DNA from: Leucaena leucocephala
Taxonomy: Eukaryota > Streptophyta > Magnoliopsida > Fabales > Fabaceae
Reading direction: 5' to 3'
Assembly (NCBI GenBank): GCA_037074615.1
Contig: CM073558.1
Location: 16,661,001-16,725,000 of the forward strand
Length of the DNA: 64,000 bases
Positions 45,590 to 56,504 of this stretch are shown in pieces (position 1 is the first letter of the stretch; each line of letters starts with the position of its first letter). Under the pieces are notes generated by a model. That model did not search any database. It had not been told where the DNA came from and saw nothing but the letters and a program-made list of their open reading frames with translations. A program made the translations under genes and the position numbers.

Positions 45590-46584
45590 CTTCACAACAC
45601 ATATACTGAGCATATATATATACATTCACATATCATTCACACGCAGCTATACATATATCTATTCTTTCACAGTACGCGCATACATGAAATATATCATTCA
45701 AGCAGCAGAAATGCATAGCCTCAGTAGCCCATTCATATTCAACCAGAGGCACCAAAACTTGACAACAGCAATATATACATACAACCTTAGCAATGTCCAC
45801 ACAACCTCATCCCCATTCACGCACCCCCTCTTCCCCTCTGTTTCACACACACAAACACACAACAGAGCACAACATATCCCAGAACCCGAATACTCTGATC
45901 AATGCCAACAACTTGAACATCAATGCAAATTAAGCCATCCAACCAAATTCACACACTCAACAGATAAAGGGAAGTTAACAGTTAAGACGGGAAAATAGAA
46001 GAGGCTCACTACCGAGGAAATTGATGCCAAGGACTCGCCGCGCTCTGGCTGTCCGAGCCAGAAGGACAGGCACCAATCACCCACTCTGTCCATCGCCAAC
46101 AGAGATGATGGAGAAGCCACCGTAACTCCGACAGGGAAAAAAGATCGGGACTTTGGATTTGCTACAGTGAACAGGATGCACTCTCCACCCTTCCCTCTGA
46201 CAGTGACGGTCTTCGTTTCTTCTGTCGATTCAGTCGCGTCTCCTCTCTCCCTAGTTTACTATGTCACGGTACTCTGTCACTGTTTCTCTCTTACAGGTTC
46301 ACCCTCCAACTCTCCTCTACTCCCTTTTATCACGCTGTCGGTACAGTGGTTGGATTAACAACTCTGGCGTGACGACTTAGGTGAAGAATTGGACAGAAGC
46401 GATGACTGGCCACACGACACCAATTGCATGAAGCTTCCCTCTCTACGCTCCCGCTGATCGCCTCCTACATCGCCGTGAAGATCAAAAAGAATGATGGAGG
46501 GGAGGTACAGTTTCTGAAGAAATAGGCAGGAGGACATTTTTCTAATTTCACCTCCTAGAAAAAAAAATAAAACTTCCCTTTTCT

Positions 46585-46657
46585 GCAGTCGCTAGGTCTC
46601 GAACGCGGGACCTCTGAATTCTCCCTCCGCCTTTGAACCACTCTGCTAACGCCACCC
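46585..46657 (-). other. tRNA-like (Pol III promoter-like) segment, possible SINE head
   Basis: On the minus strand TAGCAGAGTGG (46638-46648) matches the A-box consensus. CGTTCGAGACC (46595-46605) matches the B-box except at its first base. They are 32 bp apart, as in tRNA genes. The segment begins GGGTGGCG, but the 5' and 3' ends do not pair as an acceptor stem, so it is not a functional tRNA. A SINE head or a tRNA-like piece within an LTR are both possible. Confidence 0.55.
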
Positions 46658-46700
46658 AATTGAAATTTTTTGCAACCAAAATATATATATCCCTTTGTTA

Positions 46701-48472
46701 AATAAATTTCATCTAATAAATTTTCAGATCCATAACAAAGGCTTTCCACTGTTTCAAATACTTGGATTCTTGTCCTTTACTTGAAGTTAAAAAATGTACT
46801 ACTTGTAATTTATTGAATCTCTTGCAGGTACCTTACTTAGGAGAATTATATGGTGATCATCATATTCTCTATTTTGACATACATCCACAAATTTAGTCAA
46901 AGCCACCACCCCAGACGATTAGAGAAAGATGTGTAGAGAATATAAACTTACATAAGAGCATGTTCCTCATCATAGATGAGAATTTTAATTTAAAGACCCT
47001 CAAGCAGCATAAAGGCACTATGTTGTCTTTTCCCTTATCTTACCTTATATATATTCTGAACTTTATTGTTTGACATAAGTGGGGGGAGAGAGACAATCCC
47101 AGTAATAAAAAGTAGAATAATTTAGATTTATTATTCTATATTTTTTAACAATTTTCTAGAATATGTTACATTTTTAGGATTTATGAGTTTTATGTTAGTT
47201 TTTCTTTGAATAAATCTCTTATTTAGCACATGACTCTAACTATCTTCTCTTTGATATATTATTTAGTGATGCATTGAGGACAACACATGGTTTAAGTATG
47301 GAAGGAGGAATGAATTTGGAAATGAATATGATTAACTATTTGATTGAGCTCTTGAAAATGCATATTTTTCAAAAAATTTCCAAACTTATGCCTATGATCA
47401 CTCCTATTTTAAATTAAAGTATAATCTTGATTGCACTTATACATGTATGAATCTTTCAAATCAATTATTGATTTTGATAGTTCAATTAGTCAATATTCTG
47501 AGAGTTATCCTAGAAACAAGTAATGTAATGCAGTGAGAACAGTTGAAGTCTGTAATGAGTCTCTGTGAACAGGAATGAAGAAAGATAGCCCTATTAGAAG
47601 GATTCTCAACCTTAAATTCCTAAATTGAATTAGTACCTCATATATTATTTTCTCTTCAAAACTTGTCTTAGTTATTTTATCCATTGTCTAACTCATGTGC
47701 AATTGTTTAAATTAATTGAGGTCATCATATTTTAAACCCCTTATATCCCAAACACAAGCTTATTATCCATTATATTCGTATTCACCCATTTGAGCCCCAT
47801 CACTTTTCTTTTTCTTTCATTTTTATATAAAGTAATATATACAAGAACATCTTTTCAAAATAAAATTTTTTATTCATGTCAAAAAATTATTATTATTGTG
47901 ATGTTGTGCTACTACATCTTTTATATACAAGGTACCAAAAAAAGAAGAGAAAATGCATATTGGACAAAAAAAGGAAATGAAAACAAAAAAGAATATAGTG
48001 AAAGAAAAATACAAGGAAAAAAAACAAAGAAAGTGAAGAAAAAGCAAAGAAAAGATAAATGAAGAAGACAACATTATAAGCTCTTATTAGCACAATTATC
48101 ACCCATACTTCTCTTATGACATGAATTCATGCTTATCCATTATTGCATGTATATAGTACTTTTTATCCTTCATATAGTCCCTGTCCCTGGGAGAAGTGAG
48201 TGAAATAACCCCAATAAAAGGTTAAATGAGTGAAATAGATATATCCCTGAGTATACCCTCTTTTATCATGTTCCCCTGTCTTAACTGTGTTCATAGAGAT
48301 TGATCACATTGTATTTGTTATTCTATGACTATGGCTGACTTGAAGGATTTGATTGATTTAATTATCACTTTCATGCTTAAACTTGTTTGATTCCTCTATT
48401 TGTTTTTAATGTCTATTAGGATGTTCTTCATTGGCTTACTCAGGAGTGCAAAGGTTTAAGTATGGGGAAATT
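46701..48472 (+). other. Athila-like internal 3' region, no gene
   Basis: No recognisable protein. A purine-rich GTGGGGGGAGAGAGA lies at about 47080-47095. 47937-48062 is nearly free of pyrimidines on the plus strand. The PPT-like TATGGGGAAA at about 48462-48471 leads into the right LTR. Confidence 0.45.
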
Positions 48473-49758
48473 TATTAAATCCCTATTTTATTATATTGTT
48501 TCCTATCCATTTGAGGGAATTTATCATGTTTAATATATAGGCATCACTATATAAGTTTTACTCATTTTGTGCTTTAATTGACTATATGAATTAAATAACT
48601 AAAAAGGTCATTTTTTGAGTTTTACTAATTTTATTATTTTCTTAATCACACTAATATGCATGAAGGTATTTTTATCTTTTGTGATTTTCAGGAAGAAGAG
48701 GAAAATAATTAATTATGACTTGATCCACTTGATTATATGGTTGCCACCTAGGATTAATGAAGGGAATTATCTTGAGAGATTGAGGAGGTTAGAAGATAAT
48801 TAAAGATACTGAAAATAAATAAAAATTATCATTATCTTTTAGAGAGACAATCAATGAAAAGACCCACAACAACATAACTCACTCCCAAAACCTGTATAAA
48901 GGACCCCAAGGCTCTCCATTCAACACACCAACTCACTCTACACATCTCTTTTCTTCTCAAATCCAACTAGTCCTCCCTTGTTCTTGTGGATGGATGTCTA
49001 AGGCTTGAGCTCATTGTGCTGAATGTAAGGAGCTAAACTGTTTATTTCATTTGATCTTTGTTTTCTATGTAATTTTATGATTTCCTAGATTTAGGTTTTA
49101 AAAATTGTATATGTTGACTTAGGATTTTAATTAAGATACCTTGTGATCAAACCTTTGTGTTTTTACTATTCAAGTTATTATTTGAGTTTTTATTTCATAT
49201 ATTTTGCCTCCTCATATAGCTATGCATGTTTTCTCTTTTATGATTATGTTTGGATTAATATGTATCGTTATATTTGGGGTTTTAGTTAAATGCCCTTGAT
49301 TGAGGACTAATCATATCTTGTTGATCAATTCACATGCTAAGTGGTACATTTAAATAACTATCTTTGATGCAATTATATGCTAAATCTATGTATGATTGTT
49401 GATTTTATGATTCTGACCAAGACGATTATTTAGGGTTCTGAATAATATGACTTAGTATATATAATTATGGTAACTCTGATATTATTTCTAGCAATGATAG
49501 ACAACATCATCCGTTCTTGGGTATGTTTAACTCACTGATAATCCTATCATTTAACTCTTCACCTTACCTACTATCTTGCAATCACTACTTTAATTAAACT
49601 GAATATTCTTTTCTACTATTATCTACTCCTTAATCATTTTAATTAATCATAATTAAGCCTAGTATTAACTCTACTTGGAGATCGACCTAGGGTTTACTCC
49701 TATATATATAGGGTTAAAATTAATAATTAATTTGAACACTAACAATAGGTTGATATCA
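48473..49758 (+). repeat. 3' LTR of the Athila-like element
   Basis: About 1,286 bp, matching 37532-38892. It ends ATAGGTTGATATCA before the target duplication AACGT. The opening is TATTAAATCCC, mutated from TG. A TATA-like CTGTATAAAGG occurs near 48892. Confidence 0.9.
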
Positions 49759-52325
49759 AACGTCAATGAAGGGCGTAGGAAGCTTCAATTCTTTCAAACA
49801 TTCAATTAGGAAATTCCAATTAACCATGTCGTACGCCTTCTCAAGATCAATTTTTATTGCTATAAATCCCTTCTTTCCTTTCATAGTTTGCATCGAGTGA
49901 ACCACCTCTTGTGTATTATCTGAACTATGTCGCCCGGGTACAAAGCCGCACTGATTTGGAGAAATGACCTGTGGCAGGAAATTCTTAATTCGATTTGCAA
50001 TAATCTTCGTAATTTCCTTATAAATGAAGTTACACAGACTAATCAGTCTAAGATCCTTAAAAAAGGTCTCGGGCGGTTCTTTCTTGGACTAAGAACAATC
50101 ATTGTCCCATTCACTTCTCTAATTGCAATGGGGTTGGAAAATTTGATAAAGCCCACAACAGAATTCCCAATATTATTCCGTTGATTTTGATAGAATAGGG
50201 CATTAAAGTCATCTGGACCCAGCGATTTAAGGGAACCCATAGCAAAAATTGCCGCTTTGATCTCATGATCATCTACTTCCCGAGCACAGTTTCTAATGTA
50301 TACATCATCAAGCAAAGGGTATGAAACTTCACAAGTCAACGGACGGCGGATATTAAGCATCTTCAACGAATAAACCTACAAAGAAAGATGTAGCCTTGCA
50401 TTTTATTTCATCACAATCATAACTCCACTTTCCATCCTCCAAGCAAATTGCATAAACAGTTTTGTTACAATGACAGCAAGCAGCTGTAAAATGAGAAATA
50501 TTGGAATTCCAGTCGAGAGCATCATTCCACTCTTTCTTCACAAGTTCCTTAAACCCTTCATGGAGGACCCATGACGCAATGAACTGAAAAGGTCGTTGCA
50601 TCATATCATTATCTGCACAACAATCAAGCCGAAGCAAAATGGGACGATGGCCAGATTTAAAGAAAGGGAGGCGAGTTACCCTTGCATTAGGATCACCCAA
50701 GAGCAATGAGCACTACTGCTTATTCATAAAAGCTCCGTCCACAAAGTTCGACGTACCGTAATATTAGGACTAGCATACACTAAAGTCATAAGCCAACTTT
50801 CTCGTCTAGAATTTTCAACAGACAAATGAATATACTGTCGGTGCCGTTCTAAAACTTCTTTCTTTTACTAGCATTCCATAAACACCAGATACCACCAATA
50901 AAACCCTCTGCATCAATAAACGTTTATTCTTGGAAACCAAGTTTCATAATTCTATTATCAGTTTTCTTCTTATCCGATCGTGTCTCAAGTAACGCCAAAA
51001 AATCCAGATTATGTTTTCGAATTTCTTGTACCCGGCTAAGAAAGGAGTTCGAGCCTATACCCCTTTGATTCCATACCATGAAGTTCATAAAGAATCTATT
51101 GCAGGGGTTGGTGAGTCTTTATTGTCCATCATCAGTGTATCATCCACAATTCCTGTACCCGACTCTCTTTTCCCAGCAGTAGCGTCTACGAGTTGTTCAT
51201 GGCTAGTACTTTCTTCGCAAGCCTCTATCATAATATTCTCTTTCACATGCACGTGGTGTTGTGAAAATCTATGTTTTGTGGGTGTGTCAGATAAACTAAA
51301 GTCCCCCAAGTGAAGGTTCAAATATATATATAATAAGATATATTCATAGGTTAGTAAATAGATTTAAAAGAGAGGTAGACTAGCACCAATGATAACAAGC
51401 TATTAATGAGAAATTTAGTTGAAATCTGGCAATTTTTCCCCTGCAAGTGAGTTAAAGCTAGAGCGTGGTATTAGGCACTTTTTATAAAAAATATACTTAA
51501 ATAGAAAGATGCGACCTTGACATCCGATTGGCTACGTGTTGTTCCCTTCTTCCACAAGAAGAATTTATACCAATTGTTGTACAATAACTCTTAAGGCTAG
51601 TGCTAAAGTGACTCGGATTGGTTTTTTTTGTTGCAGGTGCCCAGGGTGCACGAGCTTTATCTCACCTTTGTCTACATCTGTAACTCGTCTCCGTCATGGG
51701 CCTTGAGCTTTCAGTCGAATCTTCTTGAAGCACAGAAAAGGGGTTTGGCCCTACAATGGGTCTATCTCCTTTCACAGAGCTCTGTTTTCTTTCAGATTTT
51801 CCCAATTCCTACTGGCTTGTTTTCCTTTATCATGAATCGATGTGGATCTATCTACCTTAAGTGTTTTCCCTATCATATTACCAATCCTCCATAGAGATTT
51901 GACATTATAAAATTCGACTGACAAATCCGGAATACGAACACACGCTGCTATCCTTCTTTGTGTGTCCGCTTTCCACTGATTGAAATTCGGCCTCCAACAT
52001 TGAACTAGCAGGTAATGGTCATCAATCATCCAAGGTCCTTCTTGTTCAGGATAGTCGAGAGGAAGGAGACTATGTAATAGCCATTATTCAACGATGTGAC
52101 TTTCACCGGTTGCTGGGGTTTCCATATCCGCTTCACTCTATCAATCAAGATGTACTTAAGTATTTCAGCACCCAACAACTTAATGATGAGTGACTTCATC
52201 CAGGGTTGGCACCATGCTGAATATTGCTTAGCAGACACCTTGAGCATATGGTATTTACCACTTCCTCTCATCCTGTTATTAGTCGCGTCCAAGAATATTA
52301 TCTTTAAAAATTTATTCCACCTCAA
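49759..52325 (-). mobile_element. LINE-1, 5' part: DUF4283 domain, endonuclease, RT N-terminal half
   Basis: Minus-strand order is that of plant L1 elements. 51772-52325: WCQPWMKSLIIKLLGAEI, then GPWMIDDHYLLVQCWRPNF and WRIGNMIGKTLKVDRSTS (DUF4283, across a frameshift). About 50740-51080: a decayed endonuclease with LDFLALLETRSD. 50353-50706: RVTRLPFFKSGHRPILLRL, the end of the endonuclease. 50043-50366: DDHEIKAAIFAMGSLKSLGP, DDFNALFYQ. About 49770-50040: NLTSLCNFIYKEITKIIANR, CGFVPGRHSSDNTQEVVHSM, then AIKIDLEKAYDMVNWNFL with RT motif A. Several stops and frameshifts make it non-functional. The 5' end and its target duplication were not identified. Confidence 0.85.
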
Positions 52326-52339
52326 TAAATCAATAAGCG

Positions 52340-52372
52340 AACTCTAAGAGTCCTTCTAACAATCCCCCACTT
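52340..52372 (-). promoter_or_regulatory. Polypurine-tract-like sequence followed by an LTR-like start
   Basis: On the minus strand TGCAAGTGGGGGAT is followed directly by TGTTAGAAGGACTC. This is the layout of a polypurine tract and 3' LTR start. If real, an LTR element extends to the right of this point and LINE-1 inserted into or next to its LTR. No matching second LTR was found. Confidence 0.3.
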
Positions 52373-54178
52373 GCATAAAAGAAAATACTACTTACTGAAT
52401 TACACACATAGATATAATCATTTATATCTTATTGTCTATGAATTTAAAACTAGACATAGACTAACACTTAGTATACAGAGATGTTGGGAGTCCTATATAC
52501 TTAAAACCCTTGCCTCTTGGACTAAAAGCATTAAGAGTCAGATTATACCCCCATATTTTTATTGTTAACGAATGGTTTTGCATGTTAAATAGTCATAAGC
52601 ACCTCATGGTGTTTAACAAATATTCTAGAGATTTAGCCAATCTCATAGGAGTGGCCCTGCTCTTCGTTCGTATAAGTGATTTCATAAAATGAGTCTGCAA
52701 TGAATACATCATCTCATAGGATTATAAAATCATAAAGAGTTTTTTATCAACTGTCCAGACATGCATTCTAGCACTTTCATGTATCATAGGAAGGAACCAA
52801 TAATATATTTTAGTGCTAGCATAACTAATAAAACAATATGGTCTTACCCATTGAACCTTATTCATAGGATCACTAATTACAAGGTTAGATTATAATTGCT
52901 GTTAATTTCAAATTAGCTTTAATCTCATTCCTCTCGATTAATTTATTTCTTCTCTAAGTTTTGTTAATAAATCCGATAAGTCTAATTTGACCTCACAAAA
53001 TCAATTGAAATAACTTCACAATTTTTAAGAACTTATTTATATAGTATCTCAAACGATTGAATTTATTTATTCTCTCAACAAATGTTATTGCTATTTGACA
53101 ATCACACCTCATCAATACTAAGTATTACACATCTTTATTCTTCTCAACAAAACAAAAATTTTGGTGTAAACACAACACTTAGTCTCCATTTCCTACTATC
53201 TCCAAAGTAATAAACTATCATGCACATAATATTTTATCTTTATCACAATTAAAGATAAATCACCGTGTATATTAATGTAACAAGAATTCACCACACATGA
53301 TATTTTCTTGCATATAAAACTGAAAGTCAGTGAACCTTCGTGTATTTTTAATACAACGAAAATCCACTATACATAATATTTTCTCATATATATATCAAAT
53401 TAAAATTCAATTATCGTCCATGTATTTTGATACAACATGAGTCCTCCATATATGATACCTACAATTATGACTTGCATTAAATACTTTTTTTTCCTCAATC
53501 TTTACACACCATACGCTATATGGATTAATATTAATGCATCAAAATATCATGACTTTTACATAAACAAATTTAGTAAACGACACCCCCGAAATAATATGTC
53601 AACATCAAAAAGAATATTCACACTATGGTTATCAAAAAACTAAAGTTTTGAAATACTTTTATGATATATTTTTTTATGATTTTAACACCTAAAAACTTAT
53701 TTGATTCACCTTTAATTTCAAGCTCAAATTTAAAGCAGTAAAATATTATAAATGCCATCCAAATTAAAAATTCATTATAAATCTTCTATAATTATTCAAA
53801 TTTATATCAAGATAAATACACCCACAAAAAATAAAAATTAAAACACATTTATCTCTCTACTAAATAAATTATTAAGTTTTCATACCCTTATAAATGCTTA
53901 TTTCAAGTAACACGAAAATTAAATTATTCACAAAATTTGCACTAAGTAAAAAAATAAAGCCTCCATTTAATTTTTAATTGCAACATACAACTTTACAATT
54001 ATGAAATAAGGCTAGAAGACGCATAATTTTGATAAAAATCACAATTATATTGTTGCAAAACCGAATTCAAAACCAGAGTTAAAATTGAATGTGACTCATA
54101 CACACATATAATCCCACATGGTAATCCCAATTTGTAACTAATATATTTAATATTAAAACTCATAAACTGAACCCAAGG

Positions 54179-54180
<2 letters not shown>
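52373..54180. other. AT-rich intergenic or retroelement-derived DNA, no gene
   Basis: No supported ORF. The stretch holds a degenerate tandem repeat at about 53215-53460 and is otherwise without recognisable features. It could be the non-coding interior of the element suggested by the polypurine-like sequence at 52358. Confidence 0.4.
53215..53460. repeat. Degenerate tandem repeat, period about 70-75 bp
   Basis: Four diverged units, starting near 53220, 53290, 53362 and 53440, share a CA-x-ATA-ATATTTT-type opening and a later CGTGTATTTTxAATACAAC-type passage. Divergence is high. Confidence 0.5.

Positions 54181-54181
<1 letters not shown>

Positions 54182-54225
<44 letters not shown>
54182..54225. 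repeat. (AT)n microsatellite, 22 repeats
   Basis: An uninterrupted AT run of about 44 bp, the longest in the window. It creates the artefactual Tyr-Ile ORF on the minus strand. Confidence 0.97.
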
Positions 54226-54227
<2 letters not shown>

Positions 54228-55329
54228 ACCCCTGTGATATATATTATTGAAACACTTTCAGGAAACTACCCAAAGGGAATTTACCGTTGGCACTATTTAA
54301 AATAATGATAATAAAATATCATTTAATCAATCAAAGGATGACAAAATACCGTTACCGCAACGTCTCTCTTTCCTCTTTCCAAATTTGAAGTGATTTTTAT
54401 ACATCAGACTTCAAAGGCGAACCTGTTTGATTCCTCATTAGACTCACAAACTTCTCTACCTCTCTTATTGCTTGCTGAAATAACCTTAATTCTAATATCG
54501 TTTTAATGTTACTTCAAAAATTAAATTAAATATTATAATAAAATTAAATTTTTAAATAACTAAATACAACACAATTTAAGCTATAAAATAAGATTTAAAT
54601 TGATTGACTAATAACTAAATGTAATGAATTAAAAATAAATTTAAATAAAATATTTTTTTAGTATTTTTAATTTAAAAATAATGATAATGAATGATAATAA
54701 ATGAATTGAATGAAAACGAAAGTGATTAATAATAATAAAAGCAATTCTCCAATTCAATAGCGTAGGCAATCATAATTTCAATAGTTATGGGAGTTAAAAA
54801 TAATAAATCAAGAATTCTAATACCACTACTATTTGCTTGTTGTTCACTCAAGTTGTTAGAGATTTAAGTGATAAAAGCGTTCACGTTCTCATGCTTAATC
54901 TCCATTTACACTAATTTAAAGAACACATTTTATAGACATGAATCCATCTTATTCTTCATAGCATGTAATTTAGCCTCAGTTTGTGACTTCTAATGGTCAA
55001 ATTTTGAATTAAGTTCAAAAAATGATGCCCTTGATTAGACACTACTTGATTTGAGAAATTTTCTTAAATGTTGACTTGATTCCCACCCCATCTAGAGTAG
55101 GGATCTCTCTTTTGATATTGGCAATTCTTATTTTGGTAGAGGGCAAAAACCTCTTGATATCGAGAATAAATATTGGAGGCATACATCATTGACCCACATT
55201 ACTTACAACTGGAGACCATAGTTTGAGAGTGATCTATTGAATTAACCTACTTGGGATTCACATTATTCTCTAAAATACTAGGTCTTTGCTCCATTCGGCT
55301 CCCCAAAGTAGCAATTTCAGCAAGAATTC

Positions 55330-55900
55330 TTGGGAAGAAACTGAAGAGGTATTATACACTTTTCTTATGTCTCCAGATTGAGGGTCATTAGTAATCATCT
55401 TTTGAAGTATGTCCCATGCAGAATTGGAACTTAATTCTCTAAGTGAACTATTTACAGTAGCATGAATTGAGGGCTGATGATGTGGATATAGCCCTTCATA
55501 GAAAGAACTGACCGGATGATTCTTTAAAATATTGTGGTATAGACACTAAGCTAAAAGTGTAATAAACCTGGTCCAATACTCATGCATGGATTCATTATCT
55601 CGTTCTAACACACTAATTATCTCTTTTTTTAGCCTTGAAGTATTAAAGGCAAAGAAATATTCATCTAAGAATGGTCCTTTCAACTAATTTCAGGTCAATA
55701 TAGTAAAATGTTGAGGTAATGTATAAAGTCATTCCTTAGTTTTTCCTTCTAAAGTAAAGTGAAATTCTCTCCTCAATATATCTTGAAGATTTTACGTGCG
55801 TGGTTTCATGGAAGAGTACACCATATGCATGGTTTTCAAATGCCTATATAGATCATCATCTATAAAGCCATAGAATTTAGGTAGGGAAAAAATTAATACT
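55330..55900 (-). pseudogene. gag remnant of Athila-2
   Basis: Minus-strand translation, with stops, gives LPKFYGFIDDDLYRHLKTMH, REFHFTLEGKTKE, LYTLPQHFTILT, GPFLDEYFFAFNTSRLKKEI, SVLERDNESMHEYWTRFITL, VSSFYEGLYPHHQPSIHATV. This follows the retrotransposon gag domain of plant Athila elements, including the hallmark Glu-Ser-x-x-Glu-Tyr-Trp-x-Arg-Phe and Phe-Tyr-Glu-Gly-Leu. It is a single gag copy without an intact frame. Confidence 0.75.
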
Positions 55901-56486
55901 CCTTTAATGTAAAAGTTCACATCATGTATAAAATCTATAAGGATCATAATCAATATTAAAATTATTAATCTATAAAATCTATATTATCCTCACCATTATT
56001 TTCTAAGTTGTTATCGCCATGTCCGTTGTTCCCATTAAGTCTATTATTACCATTAGCACCATCTATGGTTTATTGTTCTAATTCAAAATCACTAATAGAC
56101 ACGGGTTCATTAGAGGTAGCTCTCTCACTAGACTCTTATTCACTAGATGACAAATTTGACTTTTTGAAATATGCCCTTCCTTAACAATAACTTAACTTGT
56201 ACCCTTTATTATCCTATTTCTTCTAATCTTTTTCACATACCTTTCAATTGTAAAATTTAAGAGAATCAAAAGTAAAACCCTATCACTCCTAGGGATAAAC
56301 AATAGTAATTAGATGAAAAAAACTGAAATAAAATAAAATAAAAATAAAATGTACCAAATAAATAAAAATAAATAAACCAATTTTTTTTTTGAAAAATATA
56401 AATACAAATGTTATGCAAACTAAGACATGCTTAACAAATAAATAAATCACAATCAATATTACTAGACACATAGTTACTAAATTGGT

Positions 56487-56504
56487 TCCCCGGCAATAGC
56501 GTCA
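56487..56504 (-). promoter_or_regulatory. Primer-binding site of Athila-2
   Basis: The minus strand reads TGACGCTATTGCCGGGGA, one or two changes from the TGGCGCC-x-TTGCCGGGGA site of Athila elements, and adjoins the LTR-like repeat at 56505. Confidence 0.75.

Larger units (their letters stand above)
42786..46700 (+). mobile_element. Second gypsy-type LTR-like block inside the Athila-like element (right end uncertain)
   Basis: Begins TGTCATGTCCCAAAATTTGG, followed by ATCGTGACTGGCAC, a start typical of plant Tekay/Del-type LTRs (TGTCACGCCCC...CGTGAC). It contains a 51-bp minisatellite interrupted by hAT-2, CA- and TA-rich simple repeats, and a tRNA-like segment near its right end. The candidate left duplication is AAGAT (42781-42785). 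I could not find the matching right copy, so the boundary at about 46700 is a guess. Orientation is set by the TG start and is also tentative. Confidence 0.5.
37532..49758 (+). mobile_element. Athila-like Ty3/gypsy derivative (large, non-coding) inserted in LINE-1
   Basis: Direct LTRs at 37532-38892 and 48473-49758 begin TGATAAATCCC (right copy mutated) and end near TTA/TCA. A primer site like that of Athila elements (TGGTGCTATTATCGAGGA) lies just after the left LTR, and a purine-rich TATGGGGAAA lies just before the right one. Flanks AATGT (37527-37531) and AACGT (49759-49763) form a 5-bp target duplication with one mismatch. Only a gag remnant is recognisable and no RT was found, so it is a degenerate or LARD-like element. 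It contains a copia solo LTR (39673-41540) and another LTR-like block (42786 to about 46700). Confidence 0.85.

Noticed and set aside
45684..45998. 104-residue ORF rich in His, Ser and Thr
   Set aside because: Lies in CA/TA-rich simple sequence of the gypsy-type LTR block and has no domain.
46585..46657. Functional tRNA gene
   Set aside because: A and B boxes are present, but the acceptor stem cannot form and no anticodon arm could be drawn convincingly.
47790..48102. Lys/Glu-rich ORF and its Phe-rich antisense ORFs
   Set aside because: Both arise from the purine-rich strand asymmetry and are not real coding sequences.
51011..51313. 100-residue plus-strand ORF
   Set aside because: Antisense to the LINE-1 linker and endonuclease region, where the minus strand carries the recognisable protein.
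53999..54229. ORF beginning with a Tyr-Ile repeat
   Set aside because: Direct translation of the (AT)22 microsatellite.
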